Below, piece by piece: positions 5,419 through 14,221 of a stretch of 64,000 bases of DNA. The notes under the pieces were generated by a model. That model worked only from the letters and a program-made list of their open reading frames with translations, was not told the origin of the DNA and did not search any database. The stretch's first letter is position 1. Each line of letters starts with the position of its first letter. Location: assembly GCA_934271465.1 (NCBI GenBank), contig CAKQRQ010000004.1, forward strand, positions 1 through 64,000, written 5' to 3'. This DNA is from an uncultured Alphaproteobacteria bacterium. Lineage in GTDB: Bacteria; Pseudomonadota; Alphaproteobacteria; RF32; CAG-239. The translations under genes and the position numbers were made by a program.

Positions 5419-5817
5419 TTACAATCCGTTCTTCTGTAAATAAGCCACAATAGCCTTATCCGCTGCCGCAAAATCATATTTATCCAATTCGGACAAATTT
5501 ACCCAAGCTGTCGCATGATGTTCTTCATCGCGAATCGCCGCATTGGAATCAACCATTGTAACCTTAAATAAATTTAATTCAATCTCGGCAAAATCATACT
5601 GATACGTCGTTTGCATAACAAAATCGCCGACAATCGTATCAATATGAAGCTCTTCCTGAAGTTCGCGCCGCAAAGCCTGTTGAAGCGTCTCACCGGATTC
5701 TGGCTTTCCTCCGGGAAATTCCCAAACCAGCGGCGGAAGTTTGGTTGCCGGCCGTTGAGCAATAAAGATTTTGCCATTCTTCATTAATGCCGCCGCAGCA
5801 ACAATAATTTTTTTCAT
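5419..5817 (-). CDS. mutT: NUDIX hydrolase, MutT-type 8-oxo-dGTP diphosphatase
   Basis: 132 residues, the usual MutT length. The Nudix box is complete at residues 37-59 (GKPESGETLQQALRRELQEE), matching G-x5-E-x7-REU-x-E-E. The segment WEFPGGK before it is typical of MutT. It would hydrolyse oxidised dGTP to keep it out of DNA. The ATG at 5817 has AGGAG eight bases upstream, and a TTGACT-16-TATAAT promoter lies at 5845-5872. It stands alone and marks the end of the accessory array. Substrate preference among NUDIX enzymes cannot be proven from sequence. Confidence 0.85.
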   Translation of the reverse strand: MKKIIVAAAALMKNGKIFIAQRPATKLPPLVWEFPGGKPESGETLQQALRRELQEELHIDTIVGDFVMQTTYQYDFAEIELNLFKVTMVDSNAAIRDEEHHATAWVNLSELDKYDFAAADKAIVAYLQKNGL

Positions 5818-5844
5818 TAAATTGACTCCTGTTATTTTTTTGTT

Positions 5845-5872
5845 ATTATAACTTTTAAGAATGATGAGTCAA
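5845..5872 (-). promoter_or_regulatory. Sigma-70 promoter of mutT
   Basis: On the minus strand TTGACT, 16 bases, TATAAT, 28 bases ahead of the mutT start codon. Confidence 0.65.
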
Positions 5873-5909
5873 GACGCTCGTCAAAACGTCAACAACAACG
5901 GATTTTCAA

Positions 5910-6506
5910 ATGAAACATTCCATTCTTTTTATTCTTTTAGCCGCCTTTTTATCTTCAGGCGCTCTGTCTTCTCAAGGAACAAACACTGTTCTTGGCGGCG
6001 GCAGAGGCACCGCCAAACGTTGGGAAGAAAAATTTGAACAGGTCGCAGCCGAACATGCTGCAAAAGAAGCCGAAGAAAAAGCCCGCGCCGAAGCCGAAAA
6101 ACAGGCTGAAGAAGCCGAACAGGCTGCAGCCGAAAATGCAGAAGAAAATTCTGATACCGATTTATCCCTCAAAGAACAACGGGAAGCTGCCCGAAAAGCC
6201 GAAATTGCCGAAGAACGCGAAAACGAAACAAACCGATTCAAGAAAAAAGCTATTGAACAAACACAGGCACGGGAAGAAAAATATGAAGAACAACTGAAAG
6301 AAAAAGAAGAAAAAGCTTCCCGTTTTCAAAAAAAAGCAGAAGAACGCGCCAAACAACGCCAAGAAAAAATGCGTAAAAAAATAGCTGAAAAGAAAGTATC
6401 CCGTTTTGGCGAAAAAGCTCGAAAACGAGCGGAAGAACGTGCTAAGAAACGATTAGAAAAAAGCAAAAAGCTGCGCAGAACCCGGCAAAATCAGCTCAAG
6501 GAATAA
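5910..6506 (+). CDS. Exported highly charged coiled-coil protein of unknown function
   Basis: 198 residues. A signal peptide (MKHSILFILLAAFLSSGALS) is followed by almost uninterrupted Glu/Lys/Arg/Ala sequence predicted to form a long helix or coiled coil. It contains repeats of the type RF-KKA-E-RAK (RFKKKAIEQ, RFQKKAEERAK, RFGEKARKRAEE). The charge shifts from acidic in the first half to strongly basic at the end. It ends five bases before murQ, so the two are probably co-transcribed. A structural periplasmic role is possible, but no family is recognised; low-complexity sequence makes homology uninformative. Confidence 0.7.
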   Translation: MKHSILFILLAAFLSSGALSSQGTNTVLGGGRGTAKRWEEKFEQVAAEHAAKEAEEKARAEAEKQAEEAEQAAAENAEENSDTDLSLKEQREAARKAEIAEERENETNRFKKKAIEQTQAREEKYEEQLKEKEEKASRFQKKAEERAKQRQEKMRKKIAEKKVSRFGEKARKRAEERAKKRLEKSKKLRRTRQNQLKE

Positions 6507-6510
6507 AAAA

Positions 6511-7395
6511 ATGGCTGATATATCCCTGACCGAAAAAAGTAATCCTGCAACAACCGATATTGATTTGATGGATTCTTTTCATATCGCACAAGCCATAAAT
6601 AATGAAGATAAAAAAGTTGCTCTGGCCATAGAAAAAGTTCTGCCTGAAATCGGCCGCGCCATAGAGATGATTGCCAAAGCCTTTCAAAAAGGTGGAAGAC
6701 TGGCTTATTTTGGCGCCGGAACAAGCGGACGACTTGGTGTTCTGGACGCCTCGGAATGTTGGCCGACTTTTGGCGTGGAGCATGGAATGGTTTCGGGTTT
6801 TATTGCCGGCGGAGATAAAGCTTTGCGGCTGTCTGTTGAAGACGCGGAAGACAGTTCTGAATTTGGTTTATCTGATTTATCTGCTTTTGCCCCAACGCCA
6901 AATGACGTCATTGTCGGTATTTCTGCCGGAGGCAACCCGCAATATGTCCTTGCGATTTTGGAAGAGGCAAAAAAAGCCGGCTGCCGCACAATCGGCATCA
7001 GCTCCAACCCCGAAGCCAAACTAAAACCCTTGTGTGACATTTTCATTAACCCGATTGTCGGGGAAGAAGTCCTTACAGGCTCCTCTCGCCTGAAATCGGG
7101 CACGGCGCAAAAAATGATTCTGAACATGCTCTCCACCGGCGCGATGATTCGTATCGGAAAAACTTACAAAAACTATATGATAGATGTGCGCATGGTCAAT
7201 GAAAAACTCCTTGACAGAGGATGCCGCTTTGTCTCCGAAATTGCCAAAATTTCCTACGATGAAGCGCAAAAATACATTGAACAAAGCGGCAAAAACGTTA
7301 AGACAGCCTGCGTTATGGCCATAAAGAAATGCTCAAAAACCGAGGCTGAACAACAACTTGCCGCCGCCAAAGGCATTTTGAGAAAAGTTATCTGA
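6511..7395 (+). CDS. murQ: N-acetylmuramic acid 6-phosphate etherase
   Basis: 294 residues, normal for MurQ. The SIS fold shows FGAGTSGRLGVLDASECWPTF (about 68-88) with the catalytic Glu in DASEC, then SSRLKSGTAQK and NYMIDVRM. It cleaves the lactyl ether of MurNAc-6-P to give GlcNAc-6-P and lactate in peptidoglycan recycling. Its substrate would come from AnmK, encoded at 38376. The ATG at 6511 follows AAGGA, five bases after the coiled-coil gene. Confidence 0.95.
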   Translation: MADISLTEKSNPATTDIDLMDSFHIAQAINNEDKKVALAIEKVLPEIGRAIEMIAKAFQKGGRLAYFGAGTSGRLGVLDASECWPTFGVEHGMVSGFIAGGDKALRLSVEDAEDSSEFGLSDLSAFAPTPNDVIVGISAGGNPQYVLAILEEAKKAGCRTIGISSNPEAKLKPLCDIFINPIVGEEVLTGSSRLKSGTAQKMILNMLSTGAMIRIGKTYKNYMIDVRMVNEKLLDRGCRFVSEIAKISYDEAQKYIEQSGKNVKTACVMAIKKCSKTEAEQQLAAAKGILRKVI

Positions 7396-7456
7396 AAATT
7401 CAATAAAAATAATCTCATTCAGTTTGTGCCTAAGCTTGCAAACCGAAAATCCGCAC

Positions 7457-7488
7457 AAAAAAAGCTCTCTAATTAAATTAGAGAGCTT
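7457..7488 (-). terminator. Intrinsic terminator of tRNA-His
   Basis: A 13-bp inverted repeat (AAGCTCTCTAATT / AATTAGAGAGCTT) is followed on the minus strand by seven T. It ends 4 bases beyond the encoded CCA of the tRNA. Confidence 0.85.
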
Positions 7489-7491
7489 AAA

Positions 7492-7569
7492 TGGGGCGGA
7501 TTATGAGATTCGAACTCACGACATCTGGTACCACAAACCAGCGCTCTAACCAGCTGAGCTAAATCCGCC
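7492..7569 (-). tRNA. tRNA-His (GTG) with encoded CCA and G-1:C73
   Basis: The minus strand folds as a full cloverleaf: acceptor GCGGATT/AATCCGC, D-arm GCTC/GAGC, anticodon stem CTGGT/ACCAG with loop TTGTGGT (anticodon GTG) and T-arm GTGAG/CTCAT with TTCGAAT. An additional 5' G (7569) opposes C73 (7495), the histidine identity pair, and CCA is encoded at 7492-7494. A TTGACT-17-TAAAAG promoter lies upstream and a terminator directly downstream, so it is a single-gene unit. Confidence 0.95.
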
Positions 7570-7583
7570 ACAAACTTTAGCTT

Positions 7584-7612
7584 CTTTTACAAACAAAAAC
7601 TTTGAAAGTCAA
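7584..7612 (-). promoter_or_regulatory. Sigma-70 promoter of tRNA-His
   Basis: On the minus strand TTGACT, 17 bases, TAAAAG, ending 15 bases before the tRNA 5' end. Confidence 0.6.
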
Positions 7613-7663
7613 GCGTAAAAAACACCGTTTGCCGAAAATAATTTACTTTCGATGAATGGCTTA

Positions 7664-7692
7664 TTGACTCAAAGGCCTGATTATGCTATATT
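7664..7692 (+). promoter_or_regulatory. Sigma-70 promoter of the small gene pair at 7719
   Basis: TTGACT, 17 bases, TATATT; predicted start near 7699, 20 bases ahead of the ATG at 7719. Confidence 0.65.
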
Positions 7693-7718
7693 TCCATAAA
7701 ATAAACAGAGGAACAAAA

Positions 7719-7988
7719 ATGGCAAACTCTCCATTAAAAACGATTGCAGGGACAACCCTCGGCGCCACAATGATAGCGACTAAAGCCGCCAAATATGGTG
7801 TGCATCTTTCTTTGGGTGTTTCAAAAGTATTTCTCAACGGCGCTTCGGCCCTTGCCGACAAAATGGCCGAAAGTTCTTTTAAGCTCGGAATCGGCGATTG
7901 GATGATGAAAGAAACCGAAAATGTCATTAACAAAGGCTTTGACGCTCTCCTCAAAGTGCAGAAAAGCCTTAAAGGAAAAGCAAAATAA
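7719..7988 (+). CDS. Small protein of unknown function
   Basis: 89 residues, starting at the ATG at 7719 preceded by GAGGA; an ATG at 7683 lies inside the -10 element and is not used. The N-terminal half is small and Ala/Gly/Thr-rich (TTLGATMIATKAAKYG), weakly amphipathic, without a cleavable signal. The C-terminus is basic. Its stop overlaps the start of the next gene (TAATG), so the two are translationally coupled. No family recognised. Confidence 0.6.
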   Translation: MANSPLKTIAGTTLGATMIATKAAKYGVHLSLGVSKVFLNGASALADKMAESSFKLGIGDWMMKETENVINKGFDALLKVQKSLKGKAK

Positions 7989-8299
7989 TGGAGCACGAAA
8001 AAGACTATCTGATAACCATTAGCAACGAGAATATTCCCGTTATCATCATAGCCTCCCGAACAGAAACTCCGAACTCTCCCGTTATTTTATACGATGGTGG
8101 AAATCATGCCACTTTTTACAGACAGCCGACAGAAGTCATTTTACTAGATTACCTTGCTCCCGAAACAAAACAAATTCTGCTGGGAGCTCCTTTTGCCGTT
8201 GTGATGGAAACCTCCCCTGACGGAAAAGATATTTGCGCCGATTACAAAGCCCGTATCAAAGTCGTCCCGCACAATCCGCTGACGGATGGTTTAAGATAA
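7988..8299 (+). CDS. Small protein of unknown function, coupled to the gene at 7719
   Basis: 103 residues without signal peptide or membrane span. Conserved-looking features are the segment VILYDGGNHATFYR and a DYLAPETKQILL helix. The composition is that of a small cytoplasmic beta-rich domain. The start overlaps the preceding stop by one base. I do not recognise the family; context only suggests that it works with the gene before it. Confidence 0.6.
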   Translation: MEHEKDYLITISNENIPVIIIASRTETPNSPVILYDGGNHATFYRQPTEVILLDYLAPETKQILLGAPFAVVMETSPDGKDICADYKARIKVVPHNPLTDGLR

Positions 8300-8410
8300 A
8301 CCCTTCTATCTAACTATTTTCATCCAAAAACTCCGTTTTATTAAGAATTTCTTTTCTTTTTAAGTGTAAGTTTAAAAGAAAAGGGAAACGAATCAAAAAC
8401 AGAGTCTGTC

Positions 8411-9589
8411 ATGAAAACGTTTTTAGGTGTCAAACAAATTTCAGCCTGTCTGGGCATAGCCTTGCTGTTCGGAGCAGCCGCACCGGCAAAAGCCTTGCCG
8501 CGCACAACATCATCTATTGTCATTGATGCCCTCTCCGGCGAAGTTATCTCTTCATCAAATGCCGATGAGCAGCGCTATCCGGCCTCTTTGACCAAACTGA
8601 TGACGCTTTACATTACCTTTAGCGAACTTGAACAAGGCAACCTCAAACTAGATGATAAATTAAAAGTTTCGCGTTATGCAGCCAATCGTTCGCCTTCAAG
8701 AATCGGTGTTAGAGCCGGAGAAACAATTGCCGTCAAAGACGCTGTCTTAGCCCTGATTGTTAAATCAGCTAATGACTGCGCTGCCGTCTTAGCCGAAGCC
8801 ATTGGCGGATCAGAAGAAAATTTTGCAAAAATTATGACCCAAACAGCTAAAGACCTCGGTATGAAGCATACAACATTCAAAAACGCTTCCGGCCTGCCCC
8901 ACCGCCAGCAAAAGACAACGGCCCGAGATATGGCTTTGCTCGGAAGTGCCGTCTATCATCACTTCCCAGAATATTATGACCTATTTGCCACCAAAAAATT
9001 TACTTACAAAGGCTCAACCTTTTACACCCACAACCACCTTTTGAAAAACTTCAAAGGCGCCGACGGAATGAAAACAGGCTATACCGCCGCAGCCGGATAT
9101 AATATTGTCACATCTGCCGAACGCAACGGCCGTCGTGTGATTGCCGTTACAATGGGACATTCGTCAATCAAAAACAGAGATTACAAAGTTGCCCAACTCA
9201 TGAACAAGGGCTTAAAAAAACTTGAAAAGCCATCGACGCCTCATCGAATGATTGCAAAGCTCGAACTTCCGAGCTTTTCTGAGCCGGAAACCGCCGCACA
9301 GCCTCAGGGCTGGTCTATTCAGATAGGCGCCTTTTCAAACTATATCAAAGCCCGCAACTACGCCCTTGAAGTTCAGCATACATTACACCTGCCCTATGCC
9401 GCAAAAACGGAAATTAACGTTGAACCGGCTTCAAAAGGCTCAGCCATTGTCTACCGGTCACAGTTAACAGGCTTTGCAAAAAATGAAGCGGATAAAACAT
9501 GTTACCGTTTGAAAAAAGAAAACAAGTCATGTATAGTGGTTGCATCAAAAGAAAACAACACCCAACAACTGGCACTGGCTGACAAATGA
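8411..9589 (+). CDS. dacA: D-alanyl-D-alanine carboxypeptidase with C-terminal SPOR domain
   Basis: 392 residues. A signal peptide (to about residue 28) precedes a peptidase S11/PBP5 domain with all three motifs: Ser59-Leu-Thr-Lys62, Ser119-Ala-Asn121 and Lys221-Thr-Gly. It removes the terminal D-Ala from periplasmic pentapeptides. Residues about 308-385 (GWSIQIGAFSNYIKARNYA) form a SPOR domain, which binds denuded glycan at the septum and so suggests recruitment to division sites. S11-SPOR fusions are common in alphaproteobacteria. The stop overlaps the mipZ ATG (ATGA), and mipZ is also a division gene. The gene symbol denotes the family rather than a strict orthologue. Confidence 0.9.
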   Translation: MKTFLGVKQISACLGIALLFGAAAPAKALPRTTSSIVIDALSGEVISSSNADEQRYPASLTKLMTLYITFSELEQGNLKLDDKLKVSRYAANRSPSRIGVRAGETIAVKDAVLALIVKSANDCAAVLAEAIGGSEENFAKIMTQTAKDLGMKHTTFKNASGLPHRQQKTTARDMALLGSAVYHHFPEYYDLFATKKFTYKGSTFYTHNHLLKNFKGADGMKTGYTAAAGYNIVTSAERNGRRVIAVTMGHSSIKNRDYKVAQLMNKGLKKLEKPSTPHRMIAKLELPSFSEPETAAQPQGWSIQIGAFSNYIKARNYALEVQHTLHLPYAAKTEINVEPASKGSAIVYRSQLTGFAKNEADKTCYRLKKENKSCIVVASKENNTQQLALADK

Positions 9590-10374
9590 CAGACGAAACA
9601 TCTAATGCACACATTATTGTTATCGGAAACGAAAAAGGCGGAACCGGAAAATCGACTCTGGCTATGCATTTGGCCATCAGGCTTATGCAGGAAAATTTCA
9701 AAGTCGCCGTCATTGATCTGGACGGCAGACAAGGTTCTCTGACAAAATATATCTTAAACCGCCGCAATTTTTGCAGCCGGCACAATATCTCCCTGCTCAC
9801 TCCCGTGCATTACATCTTCGAGCCTCTGGAAGATAAAAGCAACGTTGTTGAAATTCAAGCTCTTATCAAAGAATTATCTACCAAATTTGATGCCGTTATT
9901 TTGGACACACCGGGAACAAAAAACTATTTATTTGATTTGGCGCACCTCTACCCGCACACTTTAATAACCCCTATCGGAGACAGCCTCATTGACTTGTCCG
10001 CCATTGCGGATACATCTCCCGAAACAGGCGAAATTCTCAATGCTGGACATTACGCAGAGTATGTCTGGGAAGTTAAGAAAAAATTAGCCGCCAAAGGCTT
10101 ACCTTATCTCAACTGGGTTGTATGCGGCAATAAAATATCGCCGATACGTTCCAAAAATCGCAATATCGTCTTCGAAAAGCTCGAAAATCTGTCAAAACTT
10201 TACGGATTCCGTTTTACCGAAGGACTGAAAGACCGCGTCATCTACAAAGAATTATTCTTGGACGGGCTAACCGTTCTGGATTTAAGCGCGCCGGAATTGA
10301 GCCGTCGGATGACCTTGTCCCATCTGGCCGCCAAAATGGAATTAACCTCTTTGGCTGAATTTATCTTTCCTTAA
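9586..10374 (+). CDS. mipZ: MipZ-like ParA ATPase, Z-ring positioning
   Basis: 262 residues. The deviant Walker A (GNEKGGTGKST, 14-24), the DLDGRQGS switch region and VILDTPG are ParA/MinD features. The opening IIVIGNEKGGTGKST and the C-terminal layout match MipZ, the alphaproteobacterial inhibitor of FtsZ assembly that forms polar gradients through ParB. It overlaps the SPOR carboxypeptidase gene by four bases, linking two division functions. A generic ParA is the alternative, but no parB or plasmid context is present. Confidence 0.85.
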   Translation: MTDETSNAHIIVIGNEKGGTGKSTLAMHLAIRLMQENFKVAVIDLDGRQGSLTKYILNRRNFCSRHNISLLTPVHYIFEPLEDKSNVVEIQALIKELSTKFDAVILDTPGTKNYLFDLAHLYPHTLITPIGDSLIDLSAIADTSPETGEILNAGHYAEYVWEVKKKLAAKGLPYLNWVVCGNKISPIRSKNRNIVFEKLENLSKLYGFRFTEGLKDRVIYKELFLDGLTVLDLSAPELSRRMTLSHLAAKMELTSLAEFIFP

Positions 10375-10469
10375 ATGCTGATAACTTTGTTATAAAGCTT
10401 GTTTTTATACCCGCAGATGATAAATTAAAGACATCTGAAATATATATCATGTTTTAAGGAGAAACAAGG

Positions 10470-12086
10470 ATGACACTAATCCAAACCACCCCCTATTCCG
10501 ATCAAAAAATGGGAACGGCAGGACTCCGGCGCAAATCCAAAGTCGTTATGCAAAAAAATTATATAGAAAACTTTATGCAAAGCGTCTTTAACGTTATCGG
10601 CAATTTGTCCGACAAAACATTTTTGGTTGGCGGAGACGGCCGTTTTTACAACGACATAGCTATTCAAAAAATCATCAAAATGGCGGCCGCAAACGGCGTC
10701 AAAAAACTGGTCATCGGCCAAAACGGCTTTATTTCGACCCCCGCCGGTTCGGTCGTTATCCGCAAAAACGGGCTGAACGGCGGTTTTGTGTTGTCGGCTT
10801 CTCACAACCCCGGCGGCGAAAACGGAGATTTTGGAATCAAATATTCCAACGAAACAGGCGGACAAGTTTCCTCTACCGTCAGCGACAAAATCTACGAACA
10901 AACCAAAACAATTTCTTCTTACAAAATTTGTGAAGAAAAAGACGTTGACTTATCCAAACTCGGCACACAAACCTATTGCGGTATGGAAATTGAAGTAATT
11001 GACCCCGTCAAAGATTATGTAGAATTGATGCAAAAAATCTTTGATTTTGCCGCAATCAAAAAACTGTTCGCAACAGGCTTTACAATGCGTTTTGATGCGA
11101 TGAACGCCGTCACGGGGCCTTATGCTGTTGAAATTTTTGAACACTTGCTCGGCGCACCGAAAGGATCTGTTGTCAACGCACAGCCTAAGCCTGACTTTGG
11201 CGGCCTGCACCCTGATCCCAATCTGGTTTATGCCAAAGAGTTGGTTGACTTTATGTTTTCGGACAAAGCGGCCGATTTTGGCGCAGCCAATGACGGCGAC
11301 GGCGACCGCAATATGATTCTTGGCAAAAGCTTTTTCGTTACCCCGAATGACAGTTTGGCCATCATAACAGACAACTTCAAACTGATTCCTTATTACAAAG
11401 ACGGCATCTATGGCGTTGCAAAATCCGCCGCCACGTCAACCGCCGTTGCCAGAGTTGCCAAAGCGCACAATATCGGCTATTATGAAGTTCCAACCGGATG
11501 GAAATACTTTGTCAACCTAATGGATTCAAACAGAATCACATTTTGCGGTGAAGAAAGCTTTGGAACAGGTTCCTCGCATATTCGTGAAAAAGACGGTATT
11601 TGGGCTGTCTTGTTCTGGCTGAGCATTTTGGCGGCAACACACAAAACCGTTGAAGAAATTACTGTTGAGCATTGGAAAAAATATGGCCGCAGCTACTATA
11701 TTCGATTCGATTTTGAAGGAGTAGACACCGCCGTTGCCGACAAATTGATGGCAGACCTCGAAACCCGCCTGCCTTCTCTCAAAAACGCTGTATACGGAGA
11801 CTTTGTCGTCAAAGAAGCGGCTCCTTTTATCTATCACGACCCCGTTGACGGCTCCTCTACAAAGAACGGATTGATTATCTATTTCACAGATGGTTCAAGG
11901 ATTGTATATCGTCTTTCCGGAACAGGATCTTCCGGCGCAACTATTCGCGTTTATCTGGAGCGTTTTGAAGCCAAAGATGTTCTGCAAAATCCATTGGATA
12001 TGGTTTCACCTCTGGCAAAAATAGCTCTGGAAATTGCAGAAATTCCTGAAAGGACTGGAAAACACAAAGCCGATGTCATTACTTAG
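10470..12086 (+). CDS. pgm: Phosphoglucomutase (alpha-D-glucose)
   Basis: 538 residues, close to the Agrobacterium-type Pgm. The phosphoserine loop is SASHNPGG (Ser111), the metal loop is DGDGDR (275-280), and the sugar-binding CGEESFGTGS is present. It interconverts glucose-6-P and glucose-1-P. Together with the GalU-like protein (58384) and Ugd (47255) it would supply UDP-glucose and UDP-glucuronate for envelope polysaccharides. The ATG at 10470 has AAGGAG upstream. Confidence 0.95.
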   Translation: MTLIQTTPYSDQKMGTAGLRRKSKVVMQKNYIENFMQSVFNVIGNLSDKTFLVGGDGRFYNDIAIQKIIKMAAANGVKKLVIGQNGFISTPAGSVVIRKNGLNGGFVLSASHNPGGENGDFGIKYSNETGGQVSSTVSDKIYEQTKTISSYKICEEKDVDLSKLGTQTYCGMEIEVIDPVKDYVELMQKIFDFAAIKKLFATGFTMRFDAMNAVTGPYAVEIFEHLLGAPKGSVVNAQPKPDFGGLHPDPNLVYAKELVDFMFSDKAADFGAANDGDGDRNMILGKSFFVTPNDSLAIITDNFKLIPYYKDGIYGVAKSAATSTAVARVAKAHNIGYYEVPTGWKYFVNLMDSNRITFCGEESFGTGSSHIREKDGIWAVLFWLSILAATHKTVEEITVEHWKKYGRSYYIRFDFEGVDTAVADKLMADLETRLPSLKNAVYGDFVVKEAAPFIYHDPVDGSSTKNGLIIYFTDGSRIVYRLSGTGSSGATIRVYLERFEAKDVLQNPLDMVSPLAKIALEIAEIPERTGKHKADVIT

Positions 12087-13179
12087 ACGTTCCATATTTT
12101 TTGTGCTGATTGCTGCCGGTTTGACAGCCTCTTATGAGGCTGCCGCCGGTTTAGCCGGCTTTAACAAAGAAAATCCATACACCAAAGAAGAACGGATTCT
12201 GAACCTGAAAGATATCCCTGAAAAAATCCATAATTATCGAGCAGATATGAGGGAAAATCTTCTAATGCTGATTCGTTACGCTAAAGAACAAAATCCCGAC
12301 TTTAAGATTATAGCTCATGAAGGGCAGGACTTGCTGACAAAAAGCCTGTGGGAATACGATCGTGACGGTTATAATCGGGCAAGAAAACAAGAAAATGCCC
12401 AAGATGATTCTTTTTTATTTCACGACAAATTCAAAGACAAAGAACCCAAACGCTACACGCCTGCCTATGAATATTTACACGCCGTTGATGCTGTTGCCAT
12501 CAATAACTTTTATTGTGGAAAAGGTCGAGAAAGCAATATCACAAAGAACCACCGCCTCGGATTAATCACAATTGAACAATGCGAAAACAAGGATGATTTA
12601 GATACAGTTCAAATCAATGCAATGATTGATGGGCGGGCTTCTTTCGGTTTCACGGATATTGAACAAGCTTTCAAGACCATCGGGAATCACAATGATATTA
12701 ACGATTCTGCCAAAAATATCAATACCATTGCCGATGCTCAAAACATTTTGATTCTGACGGACGACAGCTTGTATGCTGATAAAAATAAATTGGTGGCCGA
12801 TTTATTACAAACAAACTATGACATTATAATCATTAAGCCACTGTTTGCTTTCCATGAACGTTTTTCGGCAGATGATTTAAAACGGCTTCATTTCAAGAAA
12901 AACGGTGCAAAACGGTTGTTAATTGCCGAATTAAATGTATCCGAAGCCTTTCCTGAAGAATACTATTGGTCCAATGACTGGAAAATCGGCACACCGGACT
13001 GGCTGGTGAGAAAGTCATTCTCGTCAAAAGACGGAGTCATTGTTCAATTCTGGAATCCTGTTTGGAAAAAAATTATTTCCGACTACTTTAAGGACATTCT
13101 GAACGAAGGATTCGACGGAATTTTCTTTACCGGAATTGAAAATTATCATTATTTTGAACAACAAAACCCTCTGGAGTAA
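12073..13179 (+). CDS. Exported GH114/TM1410-like glycosidase family protein
   Basis: About 368 residues from the ATG at 12073, chosen because it gives a clean signal peptide (MSLLRRSIFFVLIAAGLTA); a TTG frame opens at 12034. The C-terminus carries the TM1410/GH114 pattern: YYWSNDWKIGTPDWL, then VIVQFWNPVWKKII and EGFDGIFFTGIENY. Family members include endo-alpha-1,4-polygalactosaminidases, with a TIM-barrel fold. In the final motif the usual Asp after GFDG(V/I)-(F/Y)-L is Thr (FFTGIE), so catalysis is uncertain. It overlaps the end of pgm by 14 bases and ends 7 bases before fliQ, an odd position in a flagellar export operon. Confidence 0.7.
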   Translation: MSLLRRSIFFVLIAAGLTASYEAAAGLAGFNKENPYTKEERILNLKDIPEKIHNYRADMRENLLMLIRYAKEQNPDFKIIAHEGQDLLTKSLWEYDRDGYNRARKQENAQDDSFLFHDKFKDKEPKRYTPAYEYLHAVDAVAINNFYCGKGRESNITKNHRLGLITIEQCENKDDLDTVQINAMIDGRASFGFTDIEQAFKTIGNHNDINDSAKNINTIADAQNILILTDDSLYADKNKLVADLLQTNYDIIIIKPLFAFHERFSADDLKRLHFKKNGAKRLLIAELNVSEAFPEEYYWSNDWKIGTPDWLVRKSFSSKDGVIVQFWNPVWKKIISDYFKDILNEGFDGIFFTGIENYHYFEQQNPLE

Positions 13180-13186
13180 GCAAATT

Positions 13187-13450
13187 ATGAATGAAGCTGA
13201 AATATTTGAAATTACCCGTGAAGGCATTTTTACCTTATTAAAAATTGTCACCCCAATTATCGGAACAGCACTAGCTGTAGGTCTTATCATCGGTATCTTT
13301 CAAGCATTAACTCAAATTCAGGAAATGACTTTAGCCTTTGTTCCCAAAATTATTTGCGTCTTTTTAGCTTTGGTCTTGCTTTTCCCGTTTATGTTCAGCC
13401 AAATACAGGGATTGTCCGATTCTTTATTTGCTAAAATAGCCGGCAGTTAA
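13187..13450 (+). CDS. fliQ: Flagellar export apparatus protein FliQ
   Basis: 87 residues with two transmembrane helices (LLKIVTPIIGTALAVGLIIG and IICVFLALVLLFPFMF) and the conserved FQALTQIQEMTL loop between them. It is part of the FliPQR export gate of the flagellar type III system. The ATG at 13187 follows GGAG, and the stop lies three bases before fliR. fliP is not in this window. Confidence 0.95.
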   Translation: MNEAEIFEITREGIFTLLKIVTPIIGTALAVGLIIGIFQALTQIQEMTLAFVPKIICVFLALVLLFPFMFSQIQGLSDSLFAKIAGS

Positions 13451-13453
13451 CAA

Positions 13454-14209
13454 ATGACCGAATTATTTAACATAACACTTTATAATTATCTGATGATTTT
13501 TTTACGCATTGGAACGGTATTTATGTTAATGCCTGGATTTTCGGCATCTTATGTCAATGCGCAGATTCGCCTTGTTTTGGCACTGGCCTTATCTCTGGTT
13601 GTAATGCCGATTGTCACACCCTTATTGCCTCAAGAACCAACTGAGTTCAGCATAATGCTGCAATATATTTTGCGAGAAATAACCATAGGCATTTTCTTGG
13701 GCATTATTATGCAGGTTTTGTTCTTTTCTCTTAACTTTGCAGGATCAATCGCCTCTCAAGCTATCGGCTTTGCAAATGCCCAAATTTTTGATCCTGCTTT
13801 TCAGACCCAAACAATGTTGATTGAAACATTTTTAAGCATTATTGCCGTTACTTTCATCTTCATAACAAACACCCACCACCTGATGATTGAAGCTTTAATT
13901 GACAGCTACCATCTGTTCAGTCCAAACGTTGCCCCAATTTGGGAAGATTTTTCAGCCCACATGACGCAAACAATCAGCCGCTCCTTTGCTTTCGGCTTCA
14001 AGTTAGGTTCTCCGTTTATCGCTTTTACGATTATTTTTTATTCCGGCATGGGACTTGTTTCACGACTGATGCCACAGCTGAATATTTTCTTTTTATCTCT
14101 GCCTCTCCAAATATATTTAGGAGTCGGCCTACTGTTCTTAACCGCACCCATCATCATTTCGGTCTTTTTCCGTTACTATGATGAGGGGTTGTATCTGTTC
14201 ACAAATTAG
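13454..14209 (+). CDS. fliR: Flagellar export apparatus protein FliR
   Basis: 251 residues with about six membrane helices. It has the FliR signatures RIGTVFMLMPGFS near the N-terminus and SLNFAGSIASQAIGFANAQ in the centre. It belongs to the export gate with FliQ and FliP and contacts FlhB, encoded next. Three bases separate it from fliQ and 12 from flhB. Confidence 0.95.
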   Translation: MTELFNITLYNYLMIFLRIGTVFMLMPGFSASYVNAQIRLVLALALSLVVMPIVTPLLPQEPTEFSIMLQYILREITIGIFLGIIMQVLFFSLNFAGSIASQAIGFANAQIFDPAFQTQTMLIETFLSIIAVTFIFITNTHHLMIEALIDSYHLFSPNVAPIWEDFSAHMTQTISRSFAFGFKLGSPFIAFTIIFYSGMGLVSRLMPQLNIFFLSLPLQIYLGVGLLFLTAPIIISVFFRYYDEGLYLFTN

Positions 14210-14221
14210 AGGATTTGACCG

